A stretch of DNA of 62,383 nt. Origin: RUG12519 sp045649685 (GTDB taxonomy: Bacteria; Bacillota; Clostridia; Oscillospirales; Ruminococcaceae). How positions within the stretch are numbered: position 1 is the first letter of the stretch; each line of letters opens with the position of its first letter. Location of the stretch: NCBI GenBank assembly GCA_045649685.1, contig JAZRQJ010000006.1:1-62383 (forward strand), read 5' to 3'. Under the pieces are notes generated by a model. That model saw only the letters and a list, made by a program, of their open reading frames with translations, searched no databases and was not told the DNA's origin. Positions 17,677-26,403 of the stretch are shown piece by piece. A program made the translations under genes and the position numbers.

Positions 17677-18984
17677 TCATAAATCCTTAATAACATATAT
17701 AGATTTTATATTATTTTTCATTAACAAGTCAACAATATCAGCAGTTATTAACTCTCCAGCAGCAATTATCGGAATACCCGGCGGACATATCCACTGACTT
17801 CTGCCACAAATTCTACCAATTGAACATTTTACGTCAACCTGCTCAACTTCCATACGAAACGCTCTATTTAAACTAAGCTTAACTATAGGAACAGGAATTT
17901 CAATAGTCTTAGAAGAACGCTTATTAGCCTCTATTTCAACTTTACTTAAACATTCTCTAAGTCTGTCCCAATCCATATCATTCAAAAAAGGTGATATAAT
18001 CAAAGTAACATATCTGCTGTCGGTATACTCTGGTTCTATCTTATACTTCTTCAAAAGAGCAACCAATCCAGGAACACCGTTTCTAACATTAAGGCAATCT
18101 ATGGTTATTTTACTGCAGTCTGTTTGTAAAAAATTAAGAGACAAATTTTCAGTCAAACGCTTTTTGTTTTTTGCTAACTGATTAAAACAACTCCTACCTT
18201 CTTTCTTAAGCCAGTCCACACAAAGTCCAATAGAATCCATTATCAAATAAGATGGACTTGTAGAACCAAACATAGACATATTATATTTAATTTCTCTTTT
18301 ATCAAACATTCCAACTCTACTGTGCAAAACCGCTGCCCCAGTTAATGTTGGTAGCGTCTTGTGGAAACTATCACAACAAATGTCTGCTCCCAAAGAAATT
18401 GGATGCTCATCCAAATCAGTAAATTTCAAATGAGAACCATGTGCATTATCCACAATTAATACAGCATTATATTTTTTACAAACTTCAGAAATGCCTTTAA
18501 TATCCGCCCTAATCCCGTAATAGTTCGGCGAAGTTATATACACTGCAGCCGGTTCTTTGGTTTTGCCTAAAGCTTTCTCAATATCACAAGGTCTTGGAAT
18601 ATTTTGATATAAATTTTCACAACTAAAATTAATCCACTCTGGCTGTATATCCAAAAGCGTACACACATTATAAAAAGATACATGCGAAGATCTCATGGCA
18701 ACAAACGTTCTATCCTTAAATAAGGAAACCATAGTTTGTATACACAAAGTAGAACCACCAGCAGATATTACCGATTGTGTTTGATATAATTCAGATATTT
18801 CATTCTCCAAATCTGCAATAATTCCATCCGAGTGATATAATGAATCCGATCCATCAATTTCAGTGATATCTAAGCGAGGTGAAATTTTATTAATAAATTC
18901 ACATCTCGCTTGATGTCCTGGTGTATGTAACCTTAAAAAGTCATCCGAATCATATTCTCGAATAAATTTACTAAGCCTATTCAC
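17677..18984 (-). CDS. Orn/Lys/Arg decarboxylase family PLP enzyme (YaaO/SpeA type)
   Basis: This fold-type I PLP enzyme of 435 residues belongs to the group that makes agmatine, cadaverine or putrescine. Motifs include RLHTPGHQ near the N terminus, VDNAHGSHL (PLP-ring Asp/His, about 178-186) and DSFHKTLPTLTGAAVLH with the Schiff-base Lys near 209. It is the short form without the N-terminal response-regulator-like wing domain. Its place before holB matches yaaO of Bacillus. Substrate preference cannot be read from the sequence; arginine is a common guess for this group. Confidence 0.88.
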   Translation of the reverse strand: MNRLSKFIREYDSDDFLRLHTPGHQARCEFINKISPRLDITEIDGSDSLYHSDGIIADLENEISELYQTQSVISAGGSTLCIQTMVSLFKDRTFVAMRSSHVSFYNVCTLLDIQPEWINFSCENLYQNIPRPCDIEKALGKTKEPAAVYITSPNYYGIRADIKGISEVCKKYNAVLIVDNAHGSHLKFTDLDEHPISLGADICCDSFHKTLPTLTGAAVLHSRVGMFDKREIKYNMSMFGSTSPSYLIMDSIGLCVDWLKKEGRSCFNQLAKNKKRLTENLSLNFLQTDCSKITIDCLNVRNGVPGLVALLKKYKIEPEYTDSRYVTLIISPFLNDMDWDRLRECLSKVEIEANKRSSKTIEIPVPIVKLSLNRAFRMEVEQVDVKCSIGRICGRSQWICPPGIPIIAAGELITADIVDLLMKNNIKSIYVIKDL

Positions 18985-18989
18985 AATTA

Positions 18990-20678
18990 CTACATTTCCT
19001 CCGGAGCACTAATATTTAAAATGGTTAGTGCATTTTTCAAAGTGATCTTAACCGCACAGCAAAGACTAAGCCTTGCATTCAAAAGTGCATCTTCACTTCC
19101 TTTAACCTTACATACAGTATAGAATTTATGAAATAGTGTAGCAATATCTAATGCAAAACGGGTAATTCTCGACGGATTGTATGAACAAGCAGCCGCAATA
19201 ATTTCACTAGGAAATTTAGCAATTGCCTTTATTAATTCGATTTCTTCATTTGTTGTAAGCAAATCATATTCAGAGTTAATTGAAGGTTTATATCCCAACT
19301 CTTCAAGATTTTTCAATATCTGACATATTCTAGCATGAGCATATTGAACATAATACACAGGATTCTTCGAAGACTCCTCAATAGCAAGATCCAAATCAAA
19401 ATCAAAATGGGAATTTGCCTCACGCATATTAAAGAAAAACCTAGCTGCATCGATAGGAATTTCATCCAACAAAGATGTAAGCGTTATAGATTTTCCAGAA
19501 CGTTTGCTAAGTTTAACAGTTTCACCATCTCTAACCAAACGAACCATCTGCATCAAAATAATGTCCAAGCGCTTAGGATCAATTCCTAAAGCTTCCAAAG
19601 CCCACTTTAACCTAGCAACGTGACCATGATGATCTGCTCCCCAAATATCTATTGCCTTGTCAAAGCCTCGATCCACTAACTTATTATAGTGGTATGCAAT
19701 ATCAGCTAAAAAATAAGTTGGAATGCCATTGTCTCTTATTAAAACGTCATCTTTTTCTCCGCCAAACTCAGTTGCTTTAAACCAAACAGCACCACCATCT
19801 TCATATATATATCCTCTATTTTTTAACATATCTACTATTTCATATAACTTTCCTTGCTTGTGAAGATCGCTCTCTAAAAACCATTTGTCATATTCTATTT
19901 TATATTTAAGTAAGTCTGTTTTCAGTCCACTGATATTAAGTGGCAAAGCATATTCTACAAGAGCTTGCCTTCGTTCATCTTCACTTACATTCATATACTT
20001 ATCTTTATGAATATCAGCAAAATCCTTAGCACGCTGAGTTATGTCAGCTCCCTGATAACAATCTTCCGATAAAGGAACGGCTTGTTCTCCTAAAAACAAC
20101 TGCTGATATCTAATAGACAAACTTTTCTTAAACTTTTCAATTTGATTTCCAGCATCATTAACATAAAACTCACGACTAGTGCTATATCCTGCCCAAGAAA
20201 GAATTTCCGATAAACAATCCCCTATAGCTCCTCCGCGAGCATTTCCAATATGCATAGGTCCTGTAGGATTAGCAGAAACAAATTCCACCAAAACTTTCTT
20301 ATTCAATCCAAAATTAGTTTTACCGTAATGACTTTCTTCTCCCAAAACAGCAATTATAGCTTCACTAAACCATGTTTTGTTCAGAAAAAAGTTTATAAAT
20401 CCCGGTCCAGCAATCTCACACCGGTCAAAATATGTATCATCCAAAACAATATTATCAACAATTTTTTGAGCTATCATTTTAGGCGCTTGTTTAAAAGACC
20501 TTGCTCCAATCATGGCAATGTTGGTAGCAAAATCACCATTAGATGAATCTGCTGGTATTTCAACTACAAACTCTGGTATTTCTGCTTGTATTAACTCTCC
20601 ATTATCTTTTGCTTTTTCCACTGCCGAACACAACAATTTTCGTAGTTGTTGCTCAGCCTGTGTCTGAATATCTATCAT
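18990..20678 (-). CDS. argS: Arginyl-tRNA synthetase
   Basis: This class I aminoacyl-tRNA synthetase of 562 residues charges tRNA-Arg. It has the N-terminal Add-1 domain that recognises the tRNA D-loop, the HIGH-type motif HIGN at 143-146, KLSKRSGKSITL near 390 in the KMSKS position, and a C-terminal DALR anticodon-binding domain. It starts 51 bases after the DUF1934 gene, an order also seen in Bacillus (ywiB-argS). No T-box leader is present upstream. Confidence 0.96.
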   Translation of the reverse strand: MIDIQTQAEQQLRKLLCSAVEKAKDNGELIQAEIPEFVVEIPADSSNGDFATNIAMIGARSFKQAPKMIAQKIVDNIVLDDTYFDRCEIAGPGFINFFLNKTWFSEAIIAVLGEESHYGKTNFGLNKKVLVEFVSANPTGPMHIGNARGGAIGDCLSEILSWAGYSTSREFYVNDAGNQIEKFKKSLSIRYQQLFLGEQAVPLSEDCYQGADITQRAKDFADIHKDKYMNVSEDERRQALVEYALPLNISGLKTDLLKYKIEYDKWFLESDLHKQGKLYEIVDMLKNRGYIYEDGGAVWFKATEFGGEKDDVLIRDNGIPTYFLADIAYHYNKLVDRGFDKAIDIWGADHHGHVARLKWALEALGIDPKRLDIILMQMVRLVRDGETVKLSKRSGKSITLTSLLDEIPIDAARFFFNMREANSHFDFDLDLAIEESSKNPVYYVQYAHARICQILKNLEELGYKPSINSEYDLLTTNEEIELIKAIAKFPSEIIAAACSYNPSRITRFALDIATLFHKFYTVCKVKGSEDALLNARLSLCCAVKITLKNALTILNISAPEEM

Positions 20679-20729
20679 AGTATAAATAACATCCTTTCAA
20701 AATATTTAAAACATCACAAATAAATAAAT

Positions 20730-21152
20730 TCAATTGTTCAAAAGACCAATAGATATAACAAGTTTATTTTTCACCACAGTTTCAATATCAACTTCCAGAT
20801 CATAGCACAATTCAATTTTCTTTTTTTCTTTGGTCATCTCACACTCTATTTTATTAGTGTGTATTGACATATATGAAAAAAGACCTTGTGATTTAAAGGT
20901 GGCTTTTGTGTTTTTGCCCTCAGATAGTCGTAAATAATAGTCCACATCCCCATCAGATTTAATAACCACAGTTTTAGTATTAAATACAACAATTTGCGTC
21001 GAACCATTATTTTCATTTTCATAACAAATAATCCATCTATCCTTAACTTTCCTCAAAGTACCCATAACAAACAACTCATAATCACTCATATCATCTTGAG
21101 AATATCCTTGAGAGCCTTTAATTATTAGTTCAACCTTTTTATTATTACTCAT
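20730..21152 (-). CDS. DUF1934 family protein (YwiB-like), calycin-type beta-barrel
   Basis: This small soluble protein of 140 residues belongs to the DUF1934 family, whose known structures are lipocalin-like beta-barrels; its function is unknown. The opening SNNKKVELIIKGSQGY and the later GLFSYMSIHTNKIECEM match the family pattern. I chose the ATG at 21152: GGTGG lies 8 bases upstream, while the alternative GTG at 21164 overlaps that site. It sits between ddl (25 bases) and argS, as in other Firmicutes. Confidence 0.85.
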   Translation of the reverse strand: MSNNKKVELIIKGSQGYSQDDMSDYELFVMGTLRKVKDRWIICYENENNGSTQIVVFNTKTVVIKSDGDVDYYLRLSEGKNTKATFKSQGLFSYMSIHTNKIECEMTKEKKKIELCYDLEVDIETVVKNKLVISIGLLNN

Positions 21153-21177
21153 TATTAAAACCACCTATTAAAATTTA

Positions 21178-22248
21178 CTAATTTGAATTCATAGCAAGCT
21201 TAATAAGATTTTCTAAAAGATCCCCATACTCTATTCCACTTTTCTGCCACAGTTTAGGGTACATGCTAATGGAAGTAAATCCAGGTAGGGTATTAATTTC
21301 GTTTAAATATATTTCGTCATCATCGGTAACAAAAAAATCAACACGAGATAAGCCCTTACAGTCCATAACTTTATAAGCTCTAATCGCAATCTCACGAACT
21401 TTATCGGCAACATTATCGCTTATAGAAGCTGGTATAATTAGCTTAGAATCAGCCTCATATTTAGCATTATAGTCGTAGAAATCATTATCGGGATCAATTT
21501 GTCCCAAGACAGATGCTTTAGGGTTAGAATTACCAATAACAGCACATTCAACCTCTTTCCCCACAATTCCCTCTTCACAAAGAACTTTATCATCATGAGA
21601 AAAAGCAGTTAATATTCCGCTATGCAGTTCTTCCATATTGTTACATTTACTAATTCCAACCGAAGAACCTGCATTTGCTGGTTTGGTAAAAATAGGGAAA
21701 GAAAGTTTTTCAGCAACTCTTTGACAAGAAGCCTCTATATTTTTAATTTCAGATTTATTTACAACATCCCACTTTGTTCCTTTAATGCCCGCATGGTCTA
21801 ACAAAGTTCTAGTGTAAACTTTATCCATACACATAGCCGAACTCAAAACTCCACATCCGACATATGGTATTTTAGCCATTTCCAGCAATCCCTGCATTCT
21901 ACCATCTTCACCATTTGCCCCATGCAGCACAGGAAAAACACAATCAATCTTCAAAAGTGCAAATTGAAAATCTTCCATAATTTTCAATATACCACCATGT
22001 GTAGTATCAGGGCTAATAATTGCAGGACAGCAATCTAAATCATCTTTCCATTCATCTGTTGGTAGTTTTTCAACAGGACCTGGATAATATAACCAATGCC
22101 CACTCTTAGTAATTCCAATAGGGATCACTTCAAATTTGTCCTTTGGTAAATTATTAATAACATAAAAAGCGGAATTCAAAGACACCTCATATTCTGAAGA
22201 AACCCCACCAAATAACACTGCAACTCTAATCTTTTTCATAAAAAGCAT
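21178..22248 (-). CDS. ddl: D-alanine--D-alanine ligase
   Basis: This ATP-grasp enzyme joins two D-alanines for peptidoglycan precursors. It has 356 residues with the N-terminal LFGGVSSEYEVSL motif, VFPVLHGANGEDG near 103, KPANAGSSVGISK near 190, and the C-terminal ATP/Mg site VDFFVTDD...LNEINTLPGFT near 305-330. I see no reason to call it a vancomycin-type depsipeptide ligase, since no vanH or vanX lies nearby. AAAGGAG lies 4 bases before the first ATG and 13 before an in-frame ATG at 22239, so the start is not certain. Confidence 0.95.
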   Translation of the reverse strand: MLFMKKIRVAVLFGGVSSEYEVSLNSAFYVINNLPKDKFEVIPIGITKSGHWLYYPGPVEKLPTDEWKDDLDCCPAIISPDTTHGGILKIMEDFQFALLKIDCVFPVLHGANGEDGRMQGLLEMAKIPYVGCGVLSSAMCMDKVYTRTLLDHAGIKGTKWDVVNKSEIKNIEASCQRVAEKLSFPIFTKPANAGSSVGISKCNNMEELHSGILTAFSHDDKVLCEEGIVGKEVECAVIGNSNPKASVLGQIDPDNDFYDYNAKYEADSKLIIPASISDNVADKVREIAIRAYKVMDCKGLSRVDFFVTDDDEIYLNEINTLPGFTSISMYPKLWQKSGIEYGDLLENLIKLAMNSN

Positions 22249-22408
22249 TTATCTCCTTTTATAAACTTAAAAATAAAATTCTCAAAGAACATGATACCAT
22301 AAAATAAAAACTAAAACAAGACAATTTTGATTTCAAAAAGCTACTCAAAACGACTTTAATATACAGTGACAAATCCACGATTTTCAATTTCATTTAAAGC
22401 ATAGTTGC

Positions 22409-22437
22409 TTGACATTATATACTTTATATGTTATCAT
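22409..22437 (+). promoter_or_regulatory. Promoter of the rpmG-secE-nusG-rplK-rplA operon
   Basis: A perfect TTGACA is separated by 17 bases from TATCAT. The predicted start near 22444 leaves a leader of about 150 bases before rpmG. The remainder of the 346-bp gap upstream is AT-rich with no ORF; the ddl promoter is probably in the same gap but is not clear. Confidence 0.78.
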
Positions 22438-22532
22438 TGTTATACCTCTTTTAGCAGGTTTTATTTTTTTGCATATATTTATGCAAATTAGTTTTACCTA
22501 TTCAACCTAGAGGGAGGCAATTTAAAATTCTG

Positions 22533-22557
22533 TCTTGAATATATTGTGAATTCAAGA
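22533..22557 (+). promoter_or_regulatory. Hairpin in the rpmG leader
   Basis: TCTTGAAT and ATTCAAGA form a perfect 8-bp stem with a 9-base loop, 37 bases before the rpmG start and 10 bases after a GGGAGG. No T run follows, so it is not a terminator. A role in leader control or mRNA stability is only a guess. Confidence 0.45.
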
Positions 22558-22594
22558 TAAGTTATCGCATGATAGTGTTTAGGAGGTGCCGATT

Positions 22595-22744
22595 ATGAGA
22601 GTAAAGGTTACTTTGGCTTGTACTGAGTGCAAACAACGTAATTATGACACAATGAAAAATAAGAAAAATAACCCAGACAGGCTTGAAATGAACAAATATT
22701 GTCGTTTTTGTAGAAAGCATACTGCTCACAAAGAAACTAAATAA
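22595..22744 (+). CDS. rpmG: 50S ribosomal protein L33 (zinc-binding form)
   Basis: This 49-residue protein starts MRVKVTLACTECKQRNYDT and ends with YCRFCRKHTAHKETK. The two CxxC pairs (residues 9/12 and 36/39) are the zinc ribbon of the C+ form. AGGAGGTG lies 6 bases before the ATG. It heads the rpmG-secE-nusG operon, the usual order in bacteria. Confidence 0.96.
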   Translation: MRVKVTLACTECKQRNYDTMKNKKNNPDRLEMNKYCRFCRKHTAHKETK

Positions 22745-22765
22745 TGAAAACGGGAGGAATATTAT

Positions 22766-23032
22766 ATGGCTAAGAAAGAAAAAGATTTAGCTAACACTAA
22801 GAAGACTTATGTTAACCCTGCAAAAAAAGGAAAGAAAAGTCTATTCCGTCGTGTTTTTGATTATTTTAAAGAATTGAAAAACGAATTAAAAAAAGTTGTT
22901 TGGCCTGGTAAGAAAAAAGTATTCAGTGGAACAATGGTTGTTATTGTGACAGTTATTGTTATCGCGTTATTTGTGGTTTTAGCTGATTTTGCGTTTCATA
23001 ATTTACTAAAATTATTACTTGGTTCATTATAA
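22766..23032 (+). CDS. secE: Preprotein translocase subunit SecE
   Basis: This 88-residue small subunit of the SecYEG channel has a basic N-terminal region, the conserved amphipathic helix with the ELKKVVWPGKKKV motif near 37-49, and one C-terminal membrane helix (about 56-80). The single-helix form is the usual Firmicutes version. It lies between rpmG and nusG with GGGAGGA before its ATG. Confidence 0.95.
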   Translation: MAKKEKDLANTKKTYVNPAKKGKKSLFRRVFDYFKELKNELKKVVWPGKKKVFSGTMVVIVTVIVIALFVVLADFAFHNLLKLLLGSL

Positions 23033-23055
23033 TTAAATCTAGATAGGAGAAGTAA

Positions 23056-23577
23056 ATGTCTGATATAGCAAAATGGTATGTAATACACACTTACTCTGGT
23101 TACGAAAATAAAGTTGCTCAAAATATAGAAAAAGCGGTAGAGAGTCGTCAGCTTCATGACCTTGTTCAGGAAGTAAGAGTTCCCACTCAAATAGTGGAAG
23201 AAATAAAAGACGGCAAAAAGCGCAAAATTGAGCGCAAACTTTTTCCTAGTTACGTAATAGTAAAAATGGTTTTAACAGACGATTCGTGGTATGTTGTGAG
23301 AAATATTAGAGGAGTTACAGGTTTTGTTGGTCCGTCTTCCAAACCAGTTCCTTTAACTCGCAAAGAAGTAGATGCACTGGGTGTTGAAAAACGCCAAGTA
23401 GAAACGGATTATAACGTTGGAGATAGCGTAAAAATTGTTTCTGGATCCTTAGAAGGCTTTGTTGGAGATGTAACGGCTATCGACACTAATAGAGGAATTG
23501 TTACTGTTACTGTGTCTATATTAGGAAGAAACACGCCGGTTGAGGTGGAATTAAATCAGGTTGTTTGTAGCGAATAA
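23056..23577 (+). CDS. nusG: Transcription termination/antitermination factor NusG
   Basis: NusG binds RNA polymerase and links it to Rho or ribosomes. The 173-residue protein has the NGN domain (WYVIHTYSGYENKVAQNIE at 7-25; LFPSYVIVKM near 62-71; RGVTGFVG near 85-92) and a C-terminal KOW domain (GDSVKIVSGSLEGFVGDV near 122-140). It lies 23 bases after secE and before rplK, the canonical order. Confidence 0.97.
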   Translation: MSDIAKWYVIHTYSGYENKVAQNIEKAVESRQLHDLVQEVRVPTQIVEEIKDGKKRKIERKLFPSYVIVKMVLTDDSWYVVRNIRGVTGFVGPSSKPVPLTRKEVDALGVEKRQVETDYNVGDSVKIVSGSLEGFVGDVTAIDTNRGIVTVTVSILGRNTPVEVELNQVVCSE

Positions 23578-23658
23578 TCTGTCATGTACGGTAAATTGTA
23601 TTTTAAGAGATGTTGAAAATGCTGTTGCATTTTGAAAAAATTTGGAGGTGCTATAAAA

Positions 23659-24084
23659 ATGGCTCAAAAAGTTGTAGGTTTAGTAAAACTACAAATTCCT
23701 GCAGGTAAAGCAACACCTGCACCACCAGTTGGTTCTGTTCTTGGTCCTTATGGTATAAACATAATGGGATTCACAAAGGAATTTAACGAAAAAACAAAAA
23801 ATGATATGGGATTAATCATTCCAGTAGTAATAACAATCTATGCAGATCGTTCTTTTACATTTATTACAAAAACTCCAACAGCTGCAGTTCTTATAAAGAA
23901 AACTCTTGGAATTGAAAAAGCATCTGGGGAACCAAACAAAAATAAAGTTGCTAAAATAACAAGAGATCAATTACAAAAGATCGCTGAACAAAAAGCTCCA
24001 GATTTAAACGCTGGAAGTGTTGAGGCTGCTATTAGCATGATAGCAGGAACTGCGCGTTCTATGGGAATTGAAGTTGTAGACTAA
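23659..24084 (+). CDS. rplK: 50S ribosomal protein L11
   Basis: This 141-residue protein of the GTPase-associated centre starts MAQKVVGLVKLQIPAGKATP. I chose the ATG at 23659 because GGAGG lies 11 bases upstream and this gives the universal L11 N terminus; the frame open to 23632 runs through the ribosome site. The C-terminal rRNA-binding domain is complete (KITRDQLQKIAEQKAPDLNA). Confidence 0.97.
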   Translation: MAQKVVGLVKLQIPAGKATPAPPVGSVLGPYGINIMGFTKEFNEKTKNDMGLIIPVVITIYADRSFTFITKTPTAAVLIKKTLGIEKASGEPNKNKVAKITRDQLQKIAEQKAPDLNAGSVEAAISMIAGTARSMGIEVVD

Positions 24085-24173
24085 AAGGTCTTTTGGTGGG
24101 AGGAATATAATATAAATTGAGTTTTATTTATGTTCCGAACCTTTATTAACCACTTAATGGGAGGTTTTATTTT

Positions 24174-24869
24174 ATGAAACACGGTAAAAAATATAAAGAA
24201 AGTTTAAGCAAAATCGAAAGAAATAAATTATATGATTCTAAAGAAGCTTTTGATTTAGTTGTTAGTTCTGCAAAAGCTAAATTTGATGAAACAGTTGAGC
24301 TTCATGTTAGATTAGGTGTAGACTCACGTCACGCTGATCAGCAAGTTAGAGGCGCTGTTGTTCTACCAAATGGTACAGGTAGAAATATTAAAGTTTTAGT
24401 TTTTGCTAAAGAAGATAAATTTGAGGCAGCAAAAGCTGCAGGAGCTGATTACGTAGGTGGCGTTGAATTAGCTGAAAAAATTCAAAAGGAAAACTTTTTG
24501 GATTTTGATGTTGTTATCGCATCTCCAGATATGATGGCTGTAGTTGGTCGTTTGGGTAAAATTTTGGGACCTAAAGGTTTAATGCCAAACCCAAAAGCAG
24601 GAACTGTAAACCCTGATGTTGCTAAAGCAGTTACAGAAGCTAAAGCAGGTAAAATTGAATATCGTTTGGATAAAACAAATATCATCCACTGTTCAATTGG
24701 AAAAGTATCTTTTGGCTCGGAAAAATTAATTGAGAACTTTGATGCTTTAATGTCTGCTATTGCAAAAGCAAAACCAGCAGCAGCTAAAGGTCAATATATC
24801 AAGTCTTGTGTTACAACAAGCACTATGGGTCCAGGAATAAAAATTAACACAGCAAAATATGGCAACTAA
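24174..24869 (+). CDS. rplA: 50S ribosomal protein L1
   Basis: This 231-residue protein of the L1 stalk has the conserved segments GRLGKILGPKGLMPNPKAGT near 125-144 and GKIEYRLDKTNIIHCSIGK near 160-178. It ends the first ribosomal transcription unit: a short hairpin follows, then a new promoter for rplJ. GGGAGG lies 8 bases upstream. In other bacteria L1 represses its own rplK-rplA mRNA; I did not find a clear copy of that site here. Confidence 0.97.
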   Translation: MKHGKKYKESLSKIERNKLYDSKEAFDLVVSSAKAKFDETVELHVRLGVDSRHADQQVRGAVVLPNGTGRNIKVLVFAKEDKFEAAKAAGADYVGGVELAEKIQKENFLDFDVVIASPDMMAVVGRLGKILGPKGLMPNPKAGTVNPDVAKAVTEAKAGKIEYRLDKTNIIHCSIGKVSFGSEKLIENFDALMSAIAKAKPAAAKGQYIKSCVTTSTMGPGIKINTAKYGN

Positions 24870-24888
24870 TTATTCGTTAAATTATGGG

Positions 24889-24904
24889 AGCCAAATGTTT
24901 GGCT
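24889..24904 (+). terminator. Weak hairpin after rplA
   Basis: AGCCAA-ATGT-TTGGCT forms a short perfect stem followed by a weak T-rich stretch that overlaps the next promoter. It may cause partial termination after rplA. Confidence 0.45.
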
Positions 24905-24907
24905 TGT

Positions 24908-24936
24908 TTGACAAATAAAATGTTGTTTGATATAAT
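24908..24936 (+). promoter_or_regulatory. Promoter of rplJ-rplL
   Basis: A perfect TTGACA (24908-24913), a 17-base spacer, and a perfect TATAAT (24931-24936). It is the strongest promoter seen in the window and drives the L10 leader. Confidence 0.9.
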
Positions 24937-24943
24937 AGTTTTT

Positions 24944-25095
24944 AGCAGTGATGTGCTGTTTTTCTATAGACAGTAGGTTCCCTTTAAATTGGGTATAATG
25001 TGTGTTTTTGCACGCCTGCCGAGGAGAAACCGCAAAGGGTCGTATTATAAGATCTTTATGCCTTTCTCTTTCAATTGGGAGAAAGGCTTTTTATT
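24944..25095 (+). promoter_or_regulatory. L10 leader with terminal attenuator
   Basis: This is the long mRNA leader upstream of rplJ. It contains conserved-looking blocks (GACAGTAGGTTCCC near 24970 and GCCTGCCGAGGAGAAACCGC near 25015-25034) of the Firmicutes L10 leader bound by L10(L12)4. It ends in a strong terminator hairpin, GCCTTTCTC/GAGAAAGGC (25060-25087), plus a T run. Excess L10-L12 would stop transcription or translation of rplJL. Family assignment is from pattern recognition and was not computed. Confidence 0.85.
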
Positions 25096-25186
25096 AACTT
25101 TTAATTTCTAGTTAGAGAAACTGCTTATCACCTTGCGATATATTTTTATAATTATTTATATTCATATGAATGGAGGTGAAATACAA

Positions 25187-25747
25187 ATGCCAAGTGAAAG
25201 TACTTTAAAATCAAAGCAGCAGTATGTTGCAGAGTTAGTAGAAAAAATAAAGGCATCTTCTACTGGTATTATTGTTTCATATAAGGGAATTAATGTTGAA
25301 AACGACACTAAACTCAGAAAAGAAATGCGTGAAGCTGGTGTGGATTACTTTGTTGTTAAAAACAGTATGCTAAGATTTGCTTCAAAAGAAGTTGGTTATG
25401 ATTTTGGTGACAACTTGACTGGAACAACAGCAATAGCTCTTAGCCCTGAAGATCCAGTATGTGTTGCAAAAATTTTAACTAAATATGCAAAAGATTTGAA
25501 AGACGAAACTGAATTTGCAGTGAAAACTGGTTTCTTAGATGGTGAAATAATAGACATAAAAACTATTGCAGAAATCGGTTCATTGCCAACAAAAGAACAA
25601 CTTATTGGTCAGTTGCTTAGTGTTTTGGTTGCTCCTATTCGTGGTCTTGCAATTTCGCTTAATGCTATTGCAGAGAAGAATGAAAGTGGAGAAAACGCTG
25701 AGTCAGCAGAAGACGCACCTAGCGAAGAAACATCTTCTGAGGAATAG
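25187..25747 (+). CDS. rplJ: 50S ribosomal protein L10
   Basis: L10 is the base of the L7/L12 stalk. I chose the ATG at 25187 (MPSESTLKSKQQYVAELVEK), which has GGAGGTG upstream and gives 186 residues; the frame open to 25133 runs through the ribosome site. Segments SYKGINVENDTKLRKEMREA and LIGQLLSVLVAPIRGLA are typical. The C terminus has an acidic Ser/Glu-rich tail of about 20 residues. Confidence 0.96.
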   Translation: MPSESTLKSKQQYVAELVEKIKASSTGIIVSYKGINVENDTKLRKEMREAGVDYFVVKNSMLRFASKEVGYDFGDNLTGTTAIALSPEDPVCVAKILTKYAKDLKDETEFAVKTGFLDGEIIDIKTIAEIGSLPTKEQLIGQLLSVLVAPIRGLAISLNAIAEKNESGENAESAEDAPSEETSSEE

Positions 25748-25840
25748 TTTTTAGCAATTTATGTTGCTAACTGATCAATTTTTGATTTTATATTTATTAC
25801 TAATTAGAAAATTTTAATTAATTATAGGAGGTTATACATC

Positions 25841-26212
25841 ATGGCTGATGTTTCAAAATTTATTGAAGAAATTAAAAGCCTATCAGTTCTAGAATTAAAT
25901 GAACTAGTTAAGGCTATAGAAGAAGAGTTCGGCGTTTCAGCTGCAGCTCCTGTTATGGTTAGTGGAGCAGCTGCAGGCGCAGACGGTGGAGCAGCTGAGA
26001 AAACTGAGTTTGACGTTGTTCTAACTGAGGCTGGCGGTAGCAAAATGAACGTAATTAAGGTTGTTAAGGAAATTACAGGTCTTGGCTTGAAAGATGCTAA
26101 AGCAATCGTTGACGGAGCTCCAAAGCCTGTTAAAGAAGCTGTTGCTAAAGCAGAAGCTGAAGAAATGAAAGCTAAGCTAGAAGAAGCTGGCGCTAAAGTT
26201 GAATTAAAATAG
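25841..26212 (+). CDS. rplL: 50S ribosomal protein L7/L12
   Basis: This 123-residue stalk protein recruits translation GTPases. It has an N-terminal dimerisation helix pair, an Ala/Gly-rich hinge near residues 36-55, and the C-terminal domain with KTEFDVVLTEAGGSKMNVIK and GLGLKDAKAIVDGAPKPVKE. GGAGG lies 10 bases before the ATG. A terminator follows at once and rpoB is not the next gene, unlike in most bacteria. Confidence 0.97.
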   Translation: MADVSKFIEEIKSLSVLELNELVKAIEEEFGVSAAAPVMVSGAAAGADGGAAEKTEFDVVLTEAGGSKMNVIKVVKEITGLGLKDAKAIVDGAPKPVKEAVAKAEAEEMKAKLEEAGAKVELK

Positions 26213-26233
26213 TTTTTGTATATTATACAAATT

Positions 26234-26260
26234 TGGCGCTTGTTTAGGCGCCATTTTTTA
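26234..26260 (+). terminator. Terminator after rplL
   Basis: TGGCGC/GCGCCA forms a GC-rich 6-bp stem with an 8-base loop followed by TTTTTT. Confidence 0.88.
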
Positions 26261-26314
26261 TTTAAATTTTTAGTTTAACAAAAATAGCAAATAAGTAATA
26301 TTATATTTTGTAGA

Positions 26315-26343
26315 TTGATATTTTAATAATTATGTGATATCAT
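26315..26343 (+). promoter_or_regulatory. Probable promoter of the PEP carboxykinase gene
   Basis: TTGATA, 17 bases, then TATCAT, located about 60 bases before the ATG. Confidence 0.6.
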
Positions 26344-26403
26344 AATTTTGTGTTTTAAATAATAAATAAAATACTAATACATAACATAAGGGAGTTTTGT
26401 TTT

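Noticed and set aside
20679..20729. Possible T-box before argS (and before proB)
   Set aside because: No T-box consensus (AGGGTGG...) is visible on either strand and the gaps are too short.
21178..22248. Possible VanA-type ligase and glycopeptide resistance
   Set aside because: The protein matches a normal Ddl and no vanH, vanX or two-component genes are nearby.
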